Of a stretch of DNA of 64,000 nucleotides, positions 52,367 to 61,764 are shown piece after piece. Numbering within the stretch: position 1 is the first letter of the stretch; every line of letters begins with the position of its first letter. The notes beneath the pieces are model-generated. The model was not told the origin of the DNA. It did no database searches and saw only the letters and a program-made list of their open reading frames with translations. Both the position numbers and the translations under genes were made by a program. Source of the DNA: Halodesulfovibrio marinisediminis DSM 17456 (GTDB taxonomy: Bacteria; Desulfobacterota; Desulfovibrionia; Desulfovibrionales; Desulfovibrionaceae); the NCBI RefSeq assembly GCF_900129975.1, contig NZ_FSRG01000003.1, positions 62,001 to 126,000 of the forward strand. Direction: 5' to 3'.

Positions 52367-53029
52367 TTAGAATCCGTTTTTTCTGAGAAACTCTTCAGTA
52401 ATAGAGCTAGGAGCAGATTTTTCCTGCGCTGCATTGGGCTGCCATGCACCAAGCATACGTTGAACGTATTTTCCAATAACGTCCGTCTCTATATTAACAC
52501 TGTAACCCGGATTCCACTGGGCTATTGTTGTAATTTTTTGAGTTTCAGGGATTATGTTTACTTCCAGAAAATTGTTTCCACAAGCATTAACTGTGAGGCT
52601 GATTCCGTCCAGAGTCACAGAACCTTTTGGGATAACCTGTGCTGCGAACTCCTCTGGGAACGTAATTCTATAGATTTTTGAAAGTCCAGCCGGACGAACA
52701 GAATCTACAGTGCCGATACAGTCAACGTGTCCACTTACAATGTGACCACCAAGACGGTCACCCATTGCAAGAGCGCGTTCAAGGTTTACGCTGCTGCCCG
52801 TCTTGAGCTTACCAAGGTTGGTAAGTCCCATAGTCTCTGCAGATGCATAAACAGTGAACCAGTCTGCGCCGAAATCTTCAACGGTAAGACACACGCCGTT
52901 TGTTGCGATGGATTCACCGAGTACGTAGTCAGTGAGTTCGCAGCGTGGCTTAATTGTAAGGCGAGTTTCTTTGCCCATATTCTGAACAGAGCGGATTTCG
53001 CCCTGTCCAAGGATGATTCCTGTAAACAT
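52367..53029 (-). CDS. ribE: Riboflavin synthase, alpha chain
   Basis: Dismutates two lumazine molecules to riboflavin plus the pyrimidine. The 220-residue protein is an internal duplication: MFTGIILGQGEI and GESIATNGVCLTVEDF in the first lumazine-binding half, then GGHIVSGHVDCIGTV and KGSVTLDGISLTVNACGNN in the second. It lies two bases downstream of ribD and about 65 bases before ribBA. The symbol ribC is also used for this enzyme. Confidence 0.96.
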   Translation of the reverse strand: MFTGIILGQGEIRSVQNMGKETRLTIKPRCELTDYVLGESIATNGVCLTVEDFGADWFTVYASAETMGLTNLGKLKTGSSVNLERALAMGDRLGGHIVSGHVDCIGTVDSVRPAGLSKIYRITFPEEFAAQVIPKGSVTLDGISLTVNACGNNFLEVNIIPETQKITTIAQWNPGYSVNIETDVIGKYVQRMLGAWQPNAAQEKSAPSSITEEFLRKNGF

Positions 53030-53030
53030 G

Positions 53031-54146
53031 CTACATTTCCTGTCGACGAAGTGTCAGTATAACATCTTCGCCGCTTAGTTCCGTTTTGATAATCCGTAAG
53101 CGGAGCGCTTCATCCATGGTTGCTATGGTTCTACCGGAAAAGATGTCAGGCGCGCTTTGATCTCCGACAATTTTTGGAGCCATATGCAACTGGAACTCGT
53201 TTACCAGATTGTTTTCAAGAAGCGATAATGCCAATTTTCCCCCGCCTTCGCAAAGGGTGTAGAGGCAGTTTTTTTCCTGACGCAGCCAGGTGAGCCCTGC
53301 TGCAATATCGAGCTTGCCGTCGTGTTCCGGCAGGCTGATAACTAAACAACCTAACGATTGAAGCTTGCTTGCAGTTTCAGATAAGGCTGATTTTTCATTT
53401 GTCCAGAAAATAACTTGCTCAGGACGATCGTTAACCAGCGTGAATTGTGCAGGATGTTCCGGCAGGCGCTTGGTCACGATTACAGCAAGTGGTTGGCGCT
53501 CAACGCCTTCAAGGCGACAGGTGAGCTGCGGATTGTCTGCATAGAAAGTTCCGCCGCCGACGATTACAGCATCAACTTTTTTTCTAAGCTCATGAACCCG
53601 CTTGCGGGATTCTTCACCGCTGATCCACTGGGAGTGTCCTGTTCTGGTGGCAATTTTCCCATCCAAGGTAGAAGCAAGTTTCAGTGTAGTAAACGGGTAG
53701 GGGGTTTGAATCCATGTGAGAAAGTCAGCTACTAGTTCTCGGCATTCTTCTTCAAGGAGGCCTGTTTCAACAGCTACGCCGTTTTCCCGTAAAAACTCTG
53801 CGCCGCCTTTTGCTTTTGGATTCGGGTCCTGTAAGCCAATGACAACATGCTTGATACCGGCCTCCAGAATGGCTCGTGAGCACGGAGGAGTTTTCCCGTA
53901 GTGGTTGCAAGGCTCAAGCGTTACATACATTGTGCAGTTTTCAGGAGAAATCCCTTTTCCGGCGGCATCTTTAAGGCATTCTATTTCAGCATGTGGCTGA
54001 CCGCAGGCTGTGTGGTAGCCTTCTGCCACAATTTGCCCGTGCTGTACCAGCACTGCGCCAACAGTAGGATTTGGAGCTGCTGCACCGCGTCCTTTTTCTG
54101 CAAGTGCAATTGCATGGCGCATGAAGTGGGCATTAGGATGCTGCAT
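53031..54146 (-). CDS. ribD: Bifunctional pyrimidine deaminase/reductase RibD
   Basis: Deaminates and then reduces the GTP-derived pyrimidine in riboflavin synthesis, 371 residues. The zinc deaminase domain has [10 protein letters not shown] and [16 protein letters not shown]; the C-terminal reductase domain begins around residue 150 with [24 protein letters not shown] and has [10 protein letters not shown] and the [11 protein letters not shown] loop. Its start overlaps comEB by 14 bases. I see no FMN riboswitch in front of this operon. Confidence 0.96.
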   Translation of the reverse strand: MQHPNAHFMRHAIALAEKGRGAAAPNPTVGAVLVQHGQIVAEGYHTACGQPHAEIECLKDAAGKGISPENCTMYVTLEPCNHYGKTPPCSRAILEAGIKHVVIGLQDPNPKAKGGAEFLRENGVAVETGLLEEECRELVADFLTWIQTPYPFTTLKLASTLDGKIATRTGHSQWISGEESRKRVHELRKKVDAVIVGGGTFYADNPQLTCRLEGVERQPLAVIVTKRLPEHPAQFTLVNDRPEQVIFWTNEKSALSETASKLQSLGCLVISLPEHDGKLDIAAGLTWLRQEKNCLYTLCEGGGKLALSLLENNLVNEFQLHMAPKIVGDQSAPDIFSGRTIATMDEALRLRIIKTELSGEDVILTLRRQEM

Positions 54147-54609
54147 TGATGCCTCGGATTACATGGTCAAGTTTAATAAATGGAACGCCTGCTTCCTGAA
54201 CCATCTCAGTGGCAAGTTCATCGTTGTAGCCTTCAACGTAGTAGACGGCTTTAATGCCGCAGTTGAGAAGCATCTTAGTACAGATGAGGCAAGGCATGGT
54301 GGTGCAGTAAATTTCAGCACCGGCAAGTGATACGCCGTGTACTGCAGCCTGAATAATGACGTTCTGTTCGGCATGGAGTCCCCGGCACATTTCATGTCGT
54401 TGGCCGGAAGGGATACCAAGTTCTGCACGAAGACATCCGATATCGAGGCAATGGGATGTATCGGCAGGGGCACCGTTATAGCCTGTTGCAAGAATGCGCT
54501 TATCTTTAACTGCAATTGCGCCAACTTTGCGGCGGGTGCAGGTTGAGCGCTCGGCAACCATATAGGTAATGTCCATGAAATATTGAGGCCAAGGAAGTCT
54601 CTGTTGCAT
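54133..54609 (-). CDS. comEB: Deoxycytidylate deaminase (ComEB family)
   Basis: Converts dCMP to dUMP for thymidylate synthesis. The 158-residue zinc enzyme has [11 protein letters not shown] and [16 protein letters not shown], providing His and two Cys ligands, plus the family's extra [12 protein letters not shown] insert, which carries two more Cys. ATG 54609 is chosen with GGAG eight bases upstream; a TTG at 54624 lies within that site. First gene of the riboflavin operon as read here, with a good promoter at 54675-54703. Confidence 0.93.
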   Translation of the reverse strand: MQQRLPWPQYFMDITYMVAERSTCTRRKVGAIAVKDKRILATGYNGAPADTSHCLDIGCLRAELGIPSGQRHEMCRGLHAEQNVIIQAAVHGVSLAGAEIYCTTMPCLICTKMLLNCGIKAVYYVEGYNDELATEMVQEAGVPFIKLDHVIRGINAAS

Positions 54610-54666
54610 TGGTGTTAACTCCAACAGGGTGTGTTTCTAATAAAATGGTATTAAAAAAATTTTTAG

Positions 54667-54703
54667 GTACATGTACGATAGGTATGTCGTATGCCGCAGT
54701 CAA
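54667..54703 (-). promoter_or_regulatory. Promoter of the comEB-rib-nusB unit with overlapping palindrome
   Basis: Minus-strand TTGACT (54703-54698), a 17-base spacer and TATCGT (54680-54675). The perfect palindrome GTACATGTAC (54667-54676) overlaps the -10 box and the likely start, a position where a bound repressor would block initiation. Confidence 0.6.
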
Positions 54704-54772
54704 GGCACCATATATAATTTAGAAATACGCCCAAAGTATAAAAGCATAGAAGGCTGAAAGTTAGGCAAAAAA

Positions 54773-54799
54773 AAGGCCGGGGAGGTAAGCCCCGGCCTT
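54773..54799 (-). terminator. Intrinsic terminator of glyA
   Basis: Perfect 10-bp arms AAGGCCGGGG (54773-54782) and CCCCGGCCTT (54790-54799), followed on the minus strand by eight T. Confidence 0.92.
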
Positions 54800-54805
54800 G
54801 TGCTT

Positions 54806-56044
54806 TTACCAAGCAAAAAGCGGGAATTGACGTGCAAACGCCGTTACCTGCTTGTGGATGTCAGCAAGGTAAGCATCGTTGTCGATGTGTTTGAGTGCAT
54901 CGATCATCCATGCTGCTACCTGCTGCATGTCTGCTTCTTTCATACCGCGGCTTGTAAGCGCCGGAGTACCGATACGGATACCGGAAGTTACGAATGGGCT
55001 GCGGGTTTCAAAAGGAACAGTGTTTTTGTTGGTGGTGATACCAGCTTTATCAAGAGCAAGCTGAGCATCTTTACCAGTAATGTCTTTGTTAGTGAGGTCA
55101 ATGAGAAGGAGGTGGTTGTCTGTACCGCCGGAAACCAGATCAAAGCCTTCATCAAGAAGAGCCTGACCAAGAGTCTTAGCGTTAGCAAGCACCTGTTTCT
55201 GGTAGACCTTGTACTCAGGACGCAGTGCTTCGCCGAAAGCAACAGCTTTAGCAGCAATAACGTGCATGAGTGGACCACCCTGAATTCCAGGGAAGATCTG
55301 GCTGTTTAATTTCTTACCCAGATCTTCATTGGAAAGGATCATACCGCCGCGTGGACCACGCAGGGTTTTATGGGTGGTAGTGGTTGTCACGTGAGCATGT
55401 GGAACTGGGGAGTTATGCAAGCCAGCTGCAACTAAACCTGCAATGTGTGCCATATCCACAAAAAGTTTTGCACCTACTTCATCTGCAATCGCACGGAACT
55501 TCGCGAAGTCAATCTCTCTAGGGTATGCACTTGCACCTGCGATGATAACCGCCGGTTTGTGTTCTTTTGCAAGCTCGAGAACGTTATCGTAGTCAATACG
55601 ACCGGTCTCACGGTTTACACCGTATGCTTTAACGTCAAAGAATCTACCGGAGAAGTTGACAGGACTGCCGTGGGTAAGGTGTCCCCCGTGGGAGAGATCC
55701 ATACCGAGCACAGTATCGCCAGCATTGGCGATGGCATAGTAAGCTGCCATGTTAGCCTGGCTGCCGGAGTGCGGCTGCACGTTAACATATTCTGCACCGA
55801 AAATTTCTTTTGCACGTTCAATAGCGATGGTTTCGGTTACGTCTACGTATTCGCAGCCACCATAGTAACGCTTGCCAGGGTAACCTTCAGCGTACTTGTG
55901 AGTAAGTACGGAACCCTGAGTCTGACGTACTGCTGTAGAAACAAAGTTTTCAGATGCAATTAATTCAAGACCACCGGTCTGACGATCGATTTCCTGAAAA
56001 ATGGAACGGCCTACTTCGGGATCTTGGATAAAGACTTCATCCAT
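54806..56044 (-). CDS. glyA: Serine hydroxymethyltransferase
   Basis: Interconverts serine and glycine with transfer of a one-carbon unit to tetrahydrofolate; PLP-dependent. The 412-residue protein has LIASENFVS near the N terminus, [31 protein letters not shown], and the PLP-lysine motif [21 protein letters not shown] precedes ATG 56044. A strong terminator at 56077-56113 lies only about 30 bases upstream, so expression may depend on readthrough or attenuation. Confidence 0.97.
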   Translation of the reverse strand: MDEVFIQDPEVGRSIFQEIDRQTGGLELIASENFVSTAVRQTQGSVLTHKYAEGYPGKRYYGGCEYVDVTETIAIERAKEIFGAEYVNVQPHSGSQANMAAYYAIANAGDTVLGMDLSHGGHLTHGSPVNFSGRFFDVKAYGVNRETGRIDYDNVLELAKEHKPAVIIAGASAYPREIDFAKFRAIADEVGAKLFVDMAHIAGLVAAGLHNSPVPHAHVTTTTTHKTLRGPRGGMILSNEDLGKKLNSQIFPGIQGGPLMHVIAAKAVAFGEALRPEYKVYQKQVLANAKTLGQALLDEGFDLVSGGTDNHLLLIDLTNKDITGKDAQLALDKAGITTNKNTVPFETRSPFVTSGIRIGTPALTSRGMKEADMQQVAAWMIDALKHIDNDAYLADIHKQVTAFARQFPLFAW

Positions 56045-56076
56045 GAGTGATGCCCCTTACGATTTAAATGAGGAAG

Positions 56077-56113
56077 AAAAAGGGCGCACACAGCTACCAA
56101 GCTGCGTACGCCC
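56077..56113 (-). terminator. Terminator after fabF, immediately before glyA
   Basis: On the minus strand GGGCG-ACGCAGCT pairs with AGCTGTGT-GCGCCC around a TGGT loop (G-T pairs included), followed by TTTTTC. The 74-base fabF-glyA gap has little room for a separate promoter. Confidence 0.8.
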
Positions 56114-56118
56114 ACACA

Positions 56119-57366
56119 TTACCCGTCGAAACGCTTGAACAGCACACTTGCGTTTGTGCCGCCAAAGCCGAAGTTGTTGCTGAGCACGTACTCAGCTTGA
56201 TACTCCTCTGAACCATTCCCCATGTAGTTCAGATCGCATTCTGGGTCAGGATTTTCATGGTTTGCAGTACCAGGAACAATGCCTTTATCAAGTGTCATGC
56301 AGGAGAATACTCCCTCCATGCCACCAGCAGCACCTAAAAGGTGTCCCGTCTGAGACTTGTTCGCAGAGATACGCAGTTTGTACGCATGATCACCAAAGAC
56401 TTTTTTCATCGCACCGGTTTCTGCCTTATCGTTAAGAGAGGTAGAAGTACCGTGTGCGTTGATGCAGTCCACAGCTTCAGGAGCAACGCCCGCTTCTTCA
56501 ATAGCGTTGAGCATTGACTGAGCCATTCCTTCGGAGTCTTCACGCGGTGCAGTCATATGGAATGCATCACCAGTAGAACCGAAGCCCACAACTTCCGCGT
56601 AAATTTTAGCACCGCGAGCTTTTGCAGAGTCGTATGATTCAAGAAGGAGCAAGCCAGAGCCTTCACCGATGATAAAGCCAGAGCGTTCACCGTCAAATGG
56701 ACGCGATGCTTTGGTTGGTTCATCGTTACGGTTGCTGCAAAGCGCTTTAAGCGCGGTAAAGCCGGATACACCCATCGGGGTGATAGTAGATTCTGTACCG
56801 CCTGTGATTACTGCATCACAACGTCCGGTTTTAATTTCTTCAAATGCATGGCCGATTGCGTGGGTACCGGATGCACAGGCACTGGTAAATACAAGGTTTG
56901 GACCTTTTGCACCAGTGAAAATAGATACCTGTCCCGGTGCCATGTTGGAAATCAGCATTGGAATCCAGAATGGGCTGATTTTGTTTGGACCGGCACTTGT
57001 AAGTTTTGAGTGGAAGGTTTCGATGGTGTTAAGACCACCAAGACCTACGCCGAGCATAACACCAACGCGTTTCGCGTTGTCGTCTGTGATTTCGTATTTG
57101 GAGTTGTCCATGAGCTGTTTAGCACATGCAACACCAAACTGAACAAAACGGTCCATGCGGCGAACCTGTTTTGCTGGAATATAGTCAGCTGCGTTAAAAT
57201 CTTTAACTTCGCCTGCAATCTGTGAAGTGAACTCGCTTGCATCAAACTGGGTGATTGGACCGATACCGGATTCACCGGCAATCAGTTTTCCCCAGCTTGT
57301 GTCAACATCGTTCCCAAGTGGGTTAATGGTGGCAACGCCAGTTACTACTACTCTTTTTTCAGTCAT
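56119..57366 (-). CDS. fabF: 3-oxoacyl-ACP synthase II
   Basis: Elongating condensing enzyme of fatty-acid synthesis, 415 residues. VVVTGVATINPLGND opens the protein, the active-site cysteine lies in TSACASGTHAIGHA, and the two histidines are in NAHGTSTSLND and NKSQTGHLLGAAG. ATG 57366 has AGGAA eight bases upstream; the frame to 57444 adds unrelated residues. The gap to acpP contains a hairpin (57479-57510). Confidence 0.97.
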   Translation of the reverse strand: MTEKRVVVTGVATINPLGNDVDTSWGKLIAGESGIGPITQFDASEFTSQIAGEVKDFNAADYIPAKQVRRMDRFVQFGVACAKQLMDNSKYEITDDNAKRVGVMLGVGLGGLNTIETFHSKLTSAGPNKISPFWIPMLISNMAPGQVSIFTGAKGPNLVFTSACASGTHAIGHAFEEIKTGRCDAVITGGTESTITPMGVSGFTALKALCSNRNDEPTKASRPFDGERSGFIIGEGSGLLLLESYDSAKARGAKIYAEVVGFGSTGDAFHMTAPREDSEGMAQSMLNAIEEAGVAPEAVDCINAHGTSTSLNDKAETGAMKKVFGDHAYKLRISANKSQTGHLLGAAGGMEGVFSCMTLDKGIVPGTANHENPDPECDLNYMGNGSEEYQAEYVLSNNFGFGGTNASVLFKRFDG

Positions 57367-57478
57367 ATGCTTCATTCCTGGGAAAAAGTGCGCTGTATAA
57401 GAGATCTGTTCAACCCGCTTCTCTTCACATTGCGCTGATAACACTACCTCATTTATGTGCTATCAAAATAAGCGGGTA

Positions 57479-57510
57479 AGGCGTCTTATGCAGTAATGCA
57501 CAAGACGCCT
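57479..57510 (-). promoter_or_regulatory. Hairpin between acpP and fabF
   Basis: Arms AGGCGTCTT (57479-57487) and AAGACGCCT (57502-57510), with TGCA/TGCA inner pairing and no following T-run. A hairpin here could protect the abundant acpP mRNA or lower fabF output. Confidence 0.5.
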
Positions 57511-57537
57511 GTATATAAAACGCTGTAACAGTGCGGA

Positions 57538-57768
57538 CTACTGCTGTTTTGCGATGTAGTCGTACGCATCCTGAACTTTCAGGATTTTCTGTGCGTCGTC
57601 GTCGTCGATTTCAACGCCGAACTCTTCTTCCATAGCCATGATGAGTTCGGTGAGGTCGAGGGAGTCAGCGCCGAGGTCTTCAACGAAGGAAGCTTCGTTT
57701 TTAACTTCTTCTTCAGATACGCCGAGCTGCTCAATGATAATCTGTTTTACTTTTGCTTCTGCAGACAT
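57538..57768 (-). CDS. acpP: Acyl carrier protein
   Basis: Carries growing acyl chains on a phosphopantetheine arm. The 76-residue acidic protein has the modification serine Ser36 in [23 protein letters not shown] 57768 has a perfect GGAGG spacing, whereas the four extra codons upstream include that site. It lies between fabG and fabF, the usual order. Confidence 0.98.
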   Translation of the reverse strand: MSAEAKVKQIIIEQLGVSEEEVKNEASFVEDLGADSLDLTELIMAMEEEFGVEIDDDDAQKILKVQDAYDYIAKQQ

Positions 57769-57852
57769 GGATTCCTCCAATGGATTGTTTCTTTTTTGTT
57801 ATTTTGCCTTCTCGTAGGAAAGCAGTAAAGTTTTTTTACGGACACAAGCCCG

Positions 57853-58593
57853 TTAGCAGTACATGCCGCCGTTAACGGCAATAACTTGCCCTGTAATGTA
57901 GCCGGCACCATCTGATGCAAGAAATGCTACTGTATTGGCAATGTCCTCTGCGTCGCCCATGCGTTTGAGAGGGATTGCTTTTTCGTAGTCGCTGCGCACG
58001 TTCTCTGGAAGAGCGTTAGTCATATCGGTTTTGATAAAACCAGGGGCAACAGCGTTAACGGTGATATTACGAGCACCGAGTTCTTTTGCCATAGATTTTG
58101 TCATACCGATAATACCAGCTTTTGCGGAGCAGTAGTTAGCCTGACCTGCGTTACCCATCTGACCTACTACAGAAGTAAGGTTGATGATACGGCCACAGCG
58201 CTGTTTACTCATGATTTTTGCTGCCTCTCTGCAAGCAACAAAAGACCCGCGCAGGTTTACGTTAATGACACGATCAAAGTCATCATTCTTCATGCGAAGA
58301 AGAAGACCGTCTTTAGTGATACCTGCGTTGTTCACAAGAACATCAAGTTTCACTTTGTCTTTAATTTCTTCTTTAAAAAATGCTGCAATCTCTTCAGGAT
58401 TGCCAACATCTAATTTGAACGCTTTTGCTTTACCACCAGCAGCTTCAATGGAAGCTGCAACGTTCTGAGCCTCTTCTGGCTTGGAAACGTATGTGAGGTA
58501 AACCTGAAATCCGGCTTTACCCAGCTGCTCAGCGATAGCTTTGCCAATTCCGCGAGAGCCGCCGGTAACCAGTGCAGTTGAAAGTAATTCCAT
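57853..58593 (-). CDS. fabG: 3-oxoacyl-ACP reductase
   Basis: NADPH-dependent reduction of 3-oxoacyl-ACP. The 246-residue short-chain dehydrogenase has the cofactor loop TGGSRGIGKAIA, NNAGITKDGLLLRM, the catalytic Tyr-Lys pair in NYCSAKAGIIGM and VAPGFIKTDMT. The ribosome-binding site before ATG 58593 is poor. The gene upstream is fabH, with a 140-base gap where many bacteria place fabD. Confidence 0.97.
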   Translation of the reverse strand: MELLSTALVTGGSRGIGKAIAEQLGKAGFQVYLTYVSKPEEAQNVAASIEAAGGKAKAFKLDVGNPEEIAAFFKEEIKDKVKLDVLVNNAGITKDGLLLRMKNDDFDRVINVNLRGSFVACREAAKIMSKQRCGRIINLTSVVGQMGNAGQANYCSAKAGIIGMTKSMAKELGARNITVNAVAPGFIKTDMTNALPENVRSDYEKAIPLKRMGDAEDIANTVAFLASDGAGYITGQVIAVNGGMYC

Positions 58594-58733
58594 AATGATA
58601 TTATCGCTTCTGGTTAGGTGTTAAAAGCAATGCCTTATACCTCAAAGAGAGTATAACTTCAATTCCCAAAACTGGCTGTGTAACATTCTAAGAATATGTA
58701 TGTGTTAGGGAATAGTCGACATTAAGAAGATTT

Positions 58734-59723
58734 CTAGGTTCTCAGCAGTGCAGCACCCCAAGTGAAACCGCCGCCGAATGTTGTCAGCAGGATGTTTTTA
58801 CCTGGTTCGAGGATGCCGGCTGCTTTGGCCTGTCCAAGTGCGATTGGAATGGACGCTGCGGAAGTGTTACCCACTTTGTTCACATTCACGTACACTCGTT
58901 CGCTGTCAATGGAGAGCTTTTTACCAACGGCTTCGATAATACGCATATTTGCCTGATGTGGAATGAGAATATCGATGTCGTCAGCAGAGAGGCCGTTGCG
59001 TTCCATAATAGTGTTACACACACCTACCATGCTGCGCACAGCATGCTTAAAGACTTCGCGTCCTTGCATCATAACGAAGTGTTCTTCAGGAACAGGCTGA
59101 CCGACTTTATACGGGAGGGAAGAACCGCCACCGCGGATTGTCAGCAGTTCACACAAAGACCCATCGGAGGAAAGTTCGATATCTACGATAGTCGTAGAGT
59201 CTTCTGTAGGAGTGGCGGAAATGACTACCGCACCGGCACCATCACCGAAAAGAACGCAGGTGTTGCGGTCTTCCCAGTTGATACGGGATGACATGGACTC
59301 ACCGCCACAGAGAAGAATGTTTGCGTTTTCTTCTGTCTGGGCAAGAGAGCTTGCAAGCTTAAGTCCATATACAAAGCCGGAACAGGCAGCGCTCAGGTCA
59401 AGAGCCATAAGGCCTTTTAATCCGAGTTTGTCTTCCGTGATGCATGCTGTATTAGGGCAGTATGCATCAGGTGTACAGGTCGCCACAAGAATATGGGATA
59501 ACTCTTCCCGGTTCATTTTCGCATCGGTGATGGCAGCTTTGGCTGCTTGAGTAGTAAGGTCAGAAGTAGACTGACCTTCTGCCACGATGTGGCGTTGCTC
59601 GATACCCGTGCGAGTTCTGATCCATTCGTCGCTTGTGTCGACCATCTTTTCGAGGTCGAAGTTGGTTAGAACCTTTTCAGGAACAAATGCTCCGAAGCCC
59701 CGGATGTAACATTTATTTTTCAT
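58734..59723 (-). CDS. fabH: 3-oxoacyl-ACP synthase III
   Basis: Initiates fatty-acid synthesis from acetyl-CoA and malonyl-ACP. The 329-residue protein has MVDTSDEWIRTRTGIEQRHI, the active-site cysteine in DLSAACSGFVYGLKLA (near residue 113), and PHQANMRII and NVNKVGNTSAAS with the catalytic His and Asn. ATG 59723 is chosen over 59753 for its GGAA site. It follows plsX with a 53-base gap. Confidence 0.97.
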   Translation of the reverse strand: MKNKCYIRGFGAFVPEKVLTNFDLEKMVDTSDEWIRTRTGIEQRHIVAEGQSTSDLTTQAAKAAITDAKMNREELSHILVATCTPDAYCPNTACITEDKLGLKGLMALDLSAACSGFVYGLKLASSLAQTEENANILLCGGESMSSRINWEDRNTCVLFGDGAGAVVISATPTEDSTTIVDIELSSDGSLCELLTIRGGGSSLPYKVGQPVPEEHFVMMQGREVFKHAVRSMVGVCNTIMERNGLSADDIDILIPHQANMRIIEAVGKKLSIDSERVYVNVNKVGNTSAASIPIALGQAKAAGILEPGKNILLTTFGGGFTWGAALLRT

Positions 59724-59776
59724 TACTGATTCCGGAAAGCCACAAAGCGGCACAGTAGTACTGCACCGCCTCAGCT

Positions 59777-60817
59777 TTAGTTCTTAATAGCTCTGCCAAA
59801 GCTCGTCAGTTCTTCATTGGCACTGATAGCTTCGACTAGGCGCTCATTTGTTTTTTTGCGTACGAAAGTAGATGCCATTTTTACGGCGTTGAAGATAGCT
59901 CTATCATTCGATGCGCCGTGACATACAATCGCGATCCCCTTAAGACCCAGAACTGGTGCGCCGCCATATTCGGCGTAGTCTACAACTTTTGCAAACTTTT
60001 TAAACGCTTTTTTAGCCAGTAATGCGCCTATTTTTGCAATTGTACTCGACATCAGCTGTCGTTTTAATAGCCTGCCCATTGAAGAGCTGAGCCCCTCACT
60101 GAGTTTCAAGGCTACGTTGCCTACAAAACCGTCGCAGACCACTACATCAACTTCACCTGTAAATAGATCACGTCCCTCAACGTTTCCAAGGAAGTTAATG
60201 TCGTTGGTCAATTTGAACAGGTCGTAGGCTTCTTTTACCTGTACGTTGCCCTTGCCTTCTTCTTCACCAATGGAAAGGAGGCCGATTCGAGGAGATTCAT
60301 ACTCCAGAAGATCTTTGGCAAAGGCGTTGGCCATAAGGCCGAACTGGAACAGGTGCTGAGGCTTACAATCTACGTTGGCTCCTACGTCAAGAAGAACAAT
60401 AGGGTTCTTCTCTGTAGGCATTACGCTCGCAAGGGCAGGGCGTTCTACGCCGGCGATACGTCCAATGATAAACATGCCGCACGCAACAGTAGCACCAGAG
60501 TTACCGGCGCTTACTATGCCATCTGCTTTACCTTCTTTAACAAGGCGGCATGCGATCTGGATAGACGCATTCTTTTTACGGCGAAGGATGTCGGATGGCT
60601 TCTCGTCCATTCCTGCCACCTCGTCGGTGTGCACTACTTCATAGGCCACCCCTTTAAGGGGTAGCCTATCGAGTTCGGCATTGATCAGCTCTTCGTTACC
60701 GACAAGGATGACCTTTATACCGAAGGTGCGAGCAGCCTTAATAGCACCTGGGACGTTAACGGACGGGCCAATGTCACCGCCCATTGCGTCCACAGCTATA
60801 ACAGGAATGCTATGCAT
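59777..60817 (-). CDS. plsX: Phosphate acyltransferase PlsX
   Basis: Makes acyl-phosphate from acyl-ACP, feeding the PlsY step of phospholipid synthesis. The 346-residue protein begins IPVIAVDAMGGDIGP, with SAGNSGATVACG, GANVDCKPQHLFQF and VVCDGFVGNVALK, as in the family. ATG 60817 overlaps the rpmF stop by eight bases and is preceded closely by AAGGA, so translation is likely coupled. A longer frame to 60862 would run inside rpmF. Confidence 0.95.
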   Translation of the reverse strand: MHSIPVIAVDAMGGDIGPSVNVPGAIKAARTFGIKVILVGNEELINAELDRLPLKGVAYEVVHTDEVAGMDEKPSDILRRKKNASIQIACRLVKEGKADGIVSAGNSGATVACGMFIIGRIAGVERPALASVMPTEKNPIVLLDVGANVDCKPQHLFQFGLMANAFAKDLLEYESPRIGLLSIGEEEGKGNVQVKEAYDLFKLTNDINFLGNVEGRDLFTGEVDVVVCDGFVGNVALKLSEGLSSSMGRLLKRQLMSSTIAKIGALLAKKAFKKFAKVVDYAEYGGAPVLGLKGIAIVCHGASNDRAIFNAVKMASTFVRKKTNERLVEAISANEELTSFGRAIKN

Positions 60818-60986
60818 CGTCCTTACTGATCTGACGACCGTTGTAAGAGCCACAAGCTGCACAAACGCGGTGTGGAAGCGCTGCTTCGCCGCATTCGCAG
60901 TATACTACGGAAGGTACAGCCACACGGTGGTGGGAGCGACGCATGCCCTTACGGGACTTAGATTTTCTTTTCTGTGCTACAGCCAT
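60810..60986 (-). CDS. rpmF: Ribosomal protein bL32
   Basis: A 58-residue large-subunit protein. It opens MAVAQKRKSKSRKGMRRSHHR, as bL32 does, and ends with a zinc ribbon: CEC at residues 30-32 and CAAC at 42-45, so this is the zinc-binding C+ form. GAGAGG precedes ATG 60986. The stop overlaps the plsX start. yceD-rpmF-plsX is a widespread order. Confidence 0.97.
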   Translation of the reverse strand: MAVAQKRKSKSRKGMRRSHHRVAVPSVVYCECGEAALPHRVCAACGSYNGRQISKDDA

Positions 60987-61037
60987 GACAGACCTCTCTT
61001 TAATCTGCTTTCGAATGAATTCCGAAAGACGTAATCG

Positions 61038-61568
61038 TTATTTATTCACTTTAAGGTTCCGAAGAACCGCAAAGCGAGGATCGAGTGTTGAATCTTCACA
61101 CTCGCATTTTCCAGTGTTTAAATCTTTGCCGCACTCAGCGCAAAGACCCTTACAGTCTTCCTTGCATAAGGGTTTGACCGGAAGGGCGATGACAAATTCT
61201 TCCCAAAGAACGCCTGCAACCTCAATTTCGATTCCAGTGCTTTCATTGACGATGCGAACGTTAGGTTCGGTATCATCCGAACTTAGCTCTTCGTCAAGCA
61301 TGAATACTTCATCAAAATTTTGATTGATTGTAACTGTTGCGTCCTGAGTGCAACGGTTGCAAGGCAGATTAACAGTACCTGTCAGGCTGCCATGCAGAAT
61401 GCATCCCTGCTCTTGAGGGATGAGGAATAAACGGGCTGCAAACTCTTCCTTAATAGTGTAAGGGAGAGCGAATTCATCAATAGGACCTTGCCATACGGAC
61501 TGGTCGTTGATGATTATTTCCTTGCCTTCTGGAGGCAGATCCTTGATTGCTAGCCAAAGTTGTTTCAT
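61038..61568 (-). CDS. yceD: YceD family protein (DUF177)
   Basis: A 176-residue DUF177 protein, usually encoded before rpmF and linked to 23S rRNA accumulation in E. coli and plants. Landmarks are LPCNRCTQDATVTINQNFDEVF in the middle and a C-terminal zinc-type cluster CKEDCKGLCAECGKDLNTGKC. ATG 61568 has GAGGA upstream. First gene of the minus-strand run to fabF, with a clear promoter at 61594. Confidence 0.92.
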   Translation of the reverse strand: MKQLWLAIKDLPPEGKEIIINDQSVWQGPIDEFALPYTIKEEFAARLFLIPQEQGCILHGSLTGTVNLPCNRCTQDATVTINQNFDEVFMLDEELSSDDTEPNVRIVNESTGIEIEVAGVLWEEFVIALPVKPLCKEDCKGLCAECGKDLNTGKCECEDSTLDPRFAVLRNLKVNK

Positions 61569-61593
61569 ATTGATGTCCTCTTGCGGAAGGGGA

Positions 61594-61623
61594 TTTCTAC
61601 ATGCGAGAGTGTTTGTTTGTCAA
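61594..61623 (-). promoter_or_regulatory. Promoter of the yceD-rpmF-plsX-fab unit
   Basis: Minus-strand TTGACA (61623-61618), an 18-base spacer and TAGAAA (61599-61594), about 25 bases before the yceD ATG. The -35 box is a full consensus match. Confidence 0.65.
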
Positions 61624-61631
61624 GAAAAGGG

Positions 61632-61658
61632 TTGCCTTTTTTGTACCGAGGGTATAAT
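61632..61658 (+). promoter_or_regulatory. Candidate promoter of rpmB
   Basis: TTGCCT (61632-61637), a short 15-base spacer and a full-consensus TATAAT (61653-61658), giving a leader of about 100 bases. Confidence 0.5.
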
Positions 61659-61764
61659 ACACCCATCTCTTTGCTTGCGCATTTGTAGTAAAACTTTTAG
61701 AGCAGATCTGCTTGCGTGACAACAAAAGCAATAAAATTTTTTCTTTAATATACGGAGAATCGCC

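Noticed and set aside
51103-52386. Open frame of 427 codons opposite ribBA
   Set aside because: Antisense to an intact bifunctional enzyme; composition rich in Cys, Phe and His as expected of a complementary-strand shadow.
54610-54772. FMN riboswitch before the riboflavin genes
   Set aside because: None of the conserved RFN core segments are present on the minus strand between comEB and the glyA terminator.
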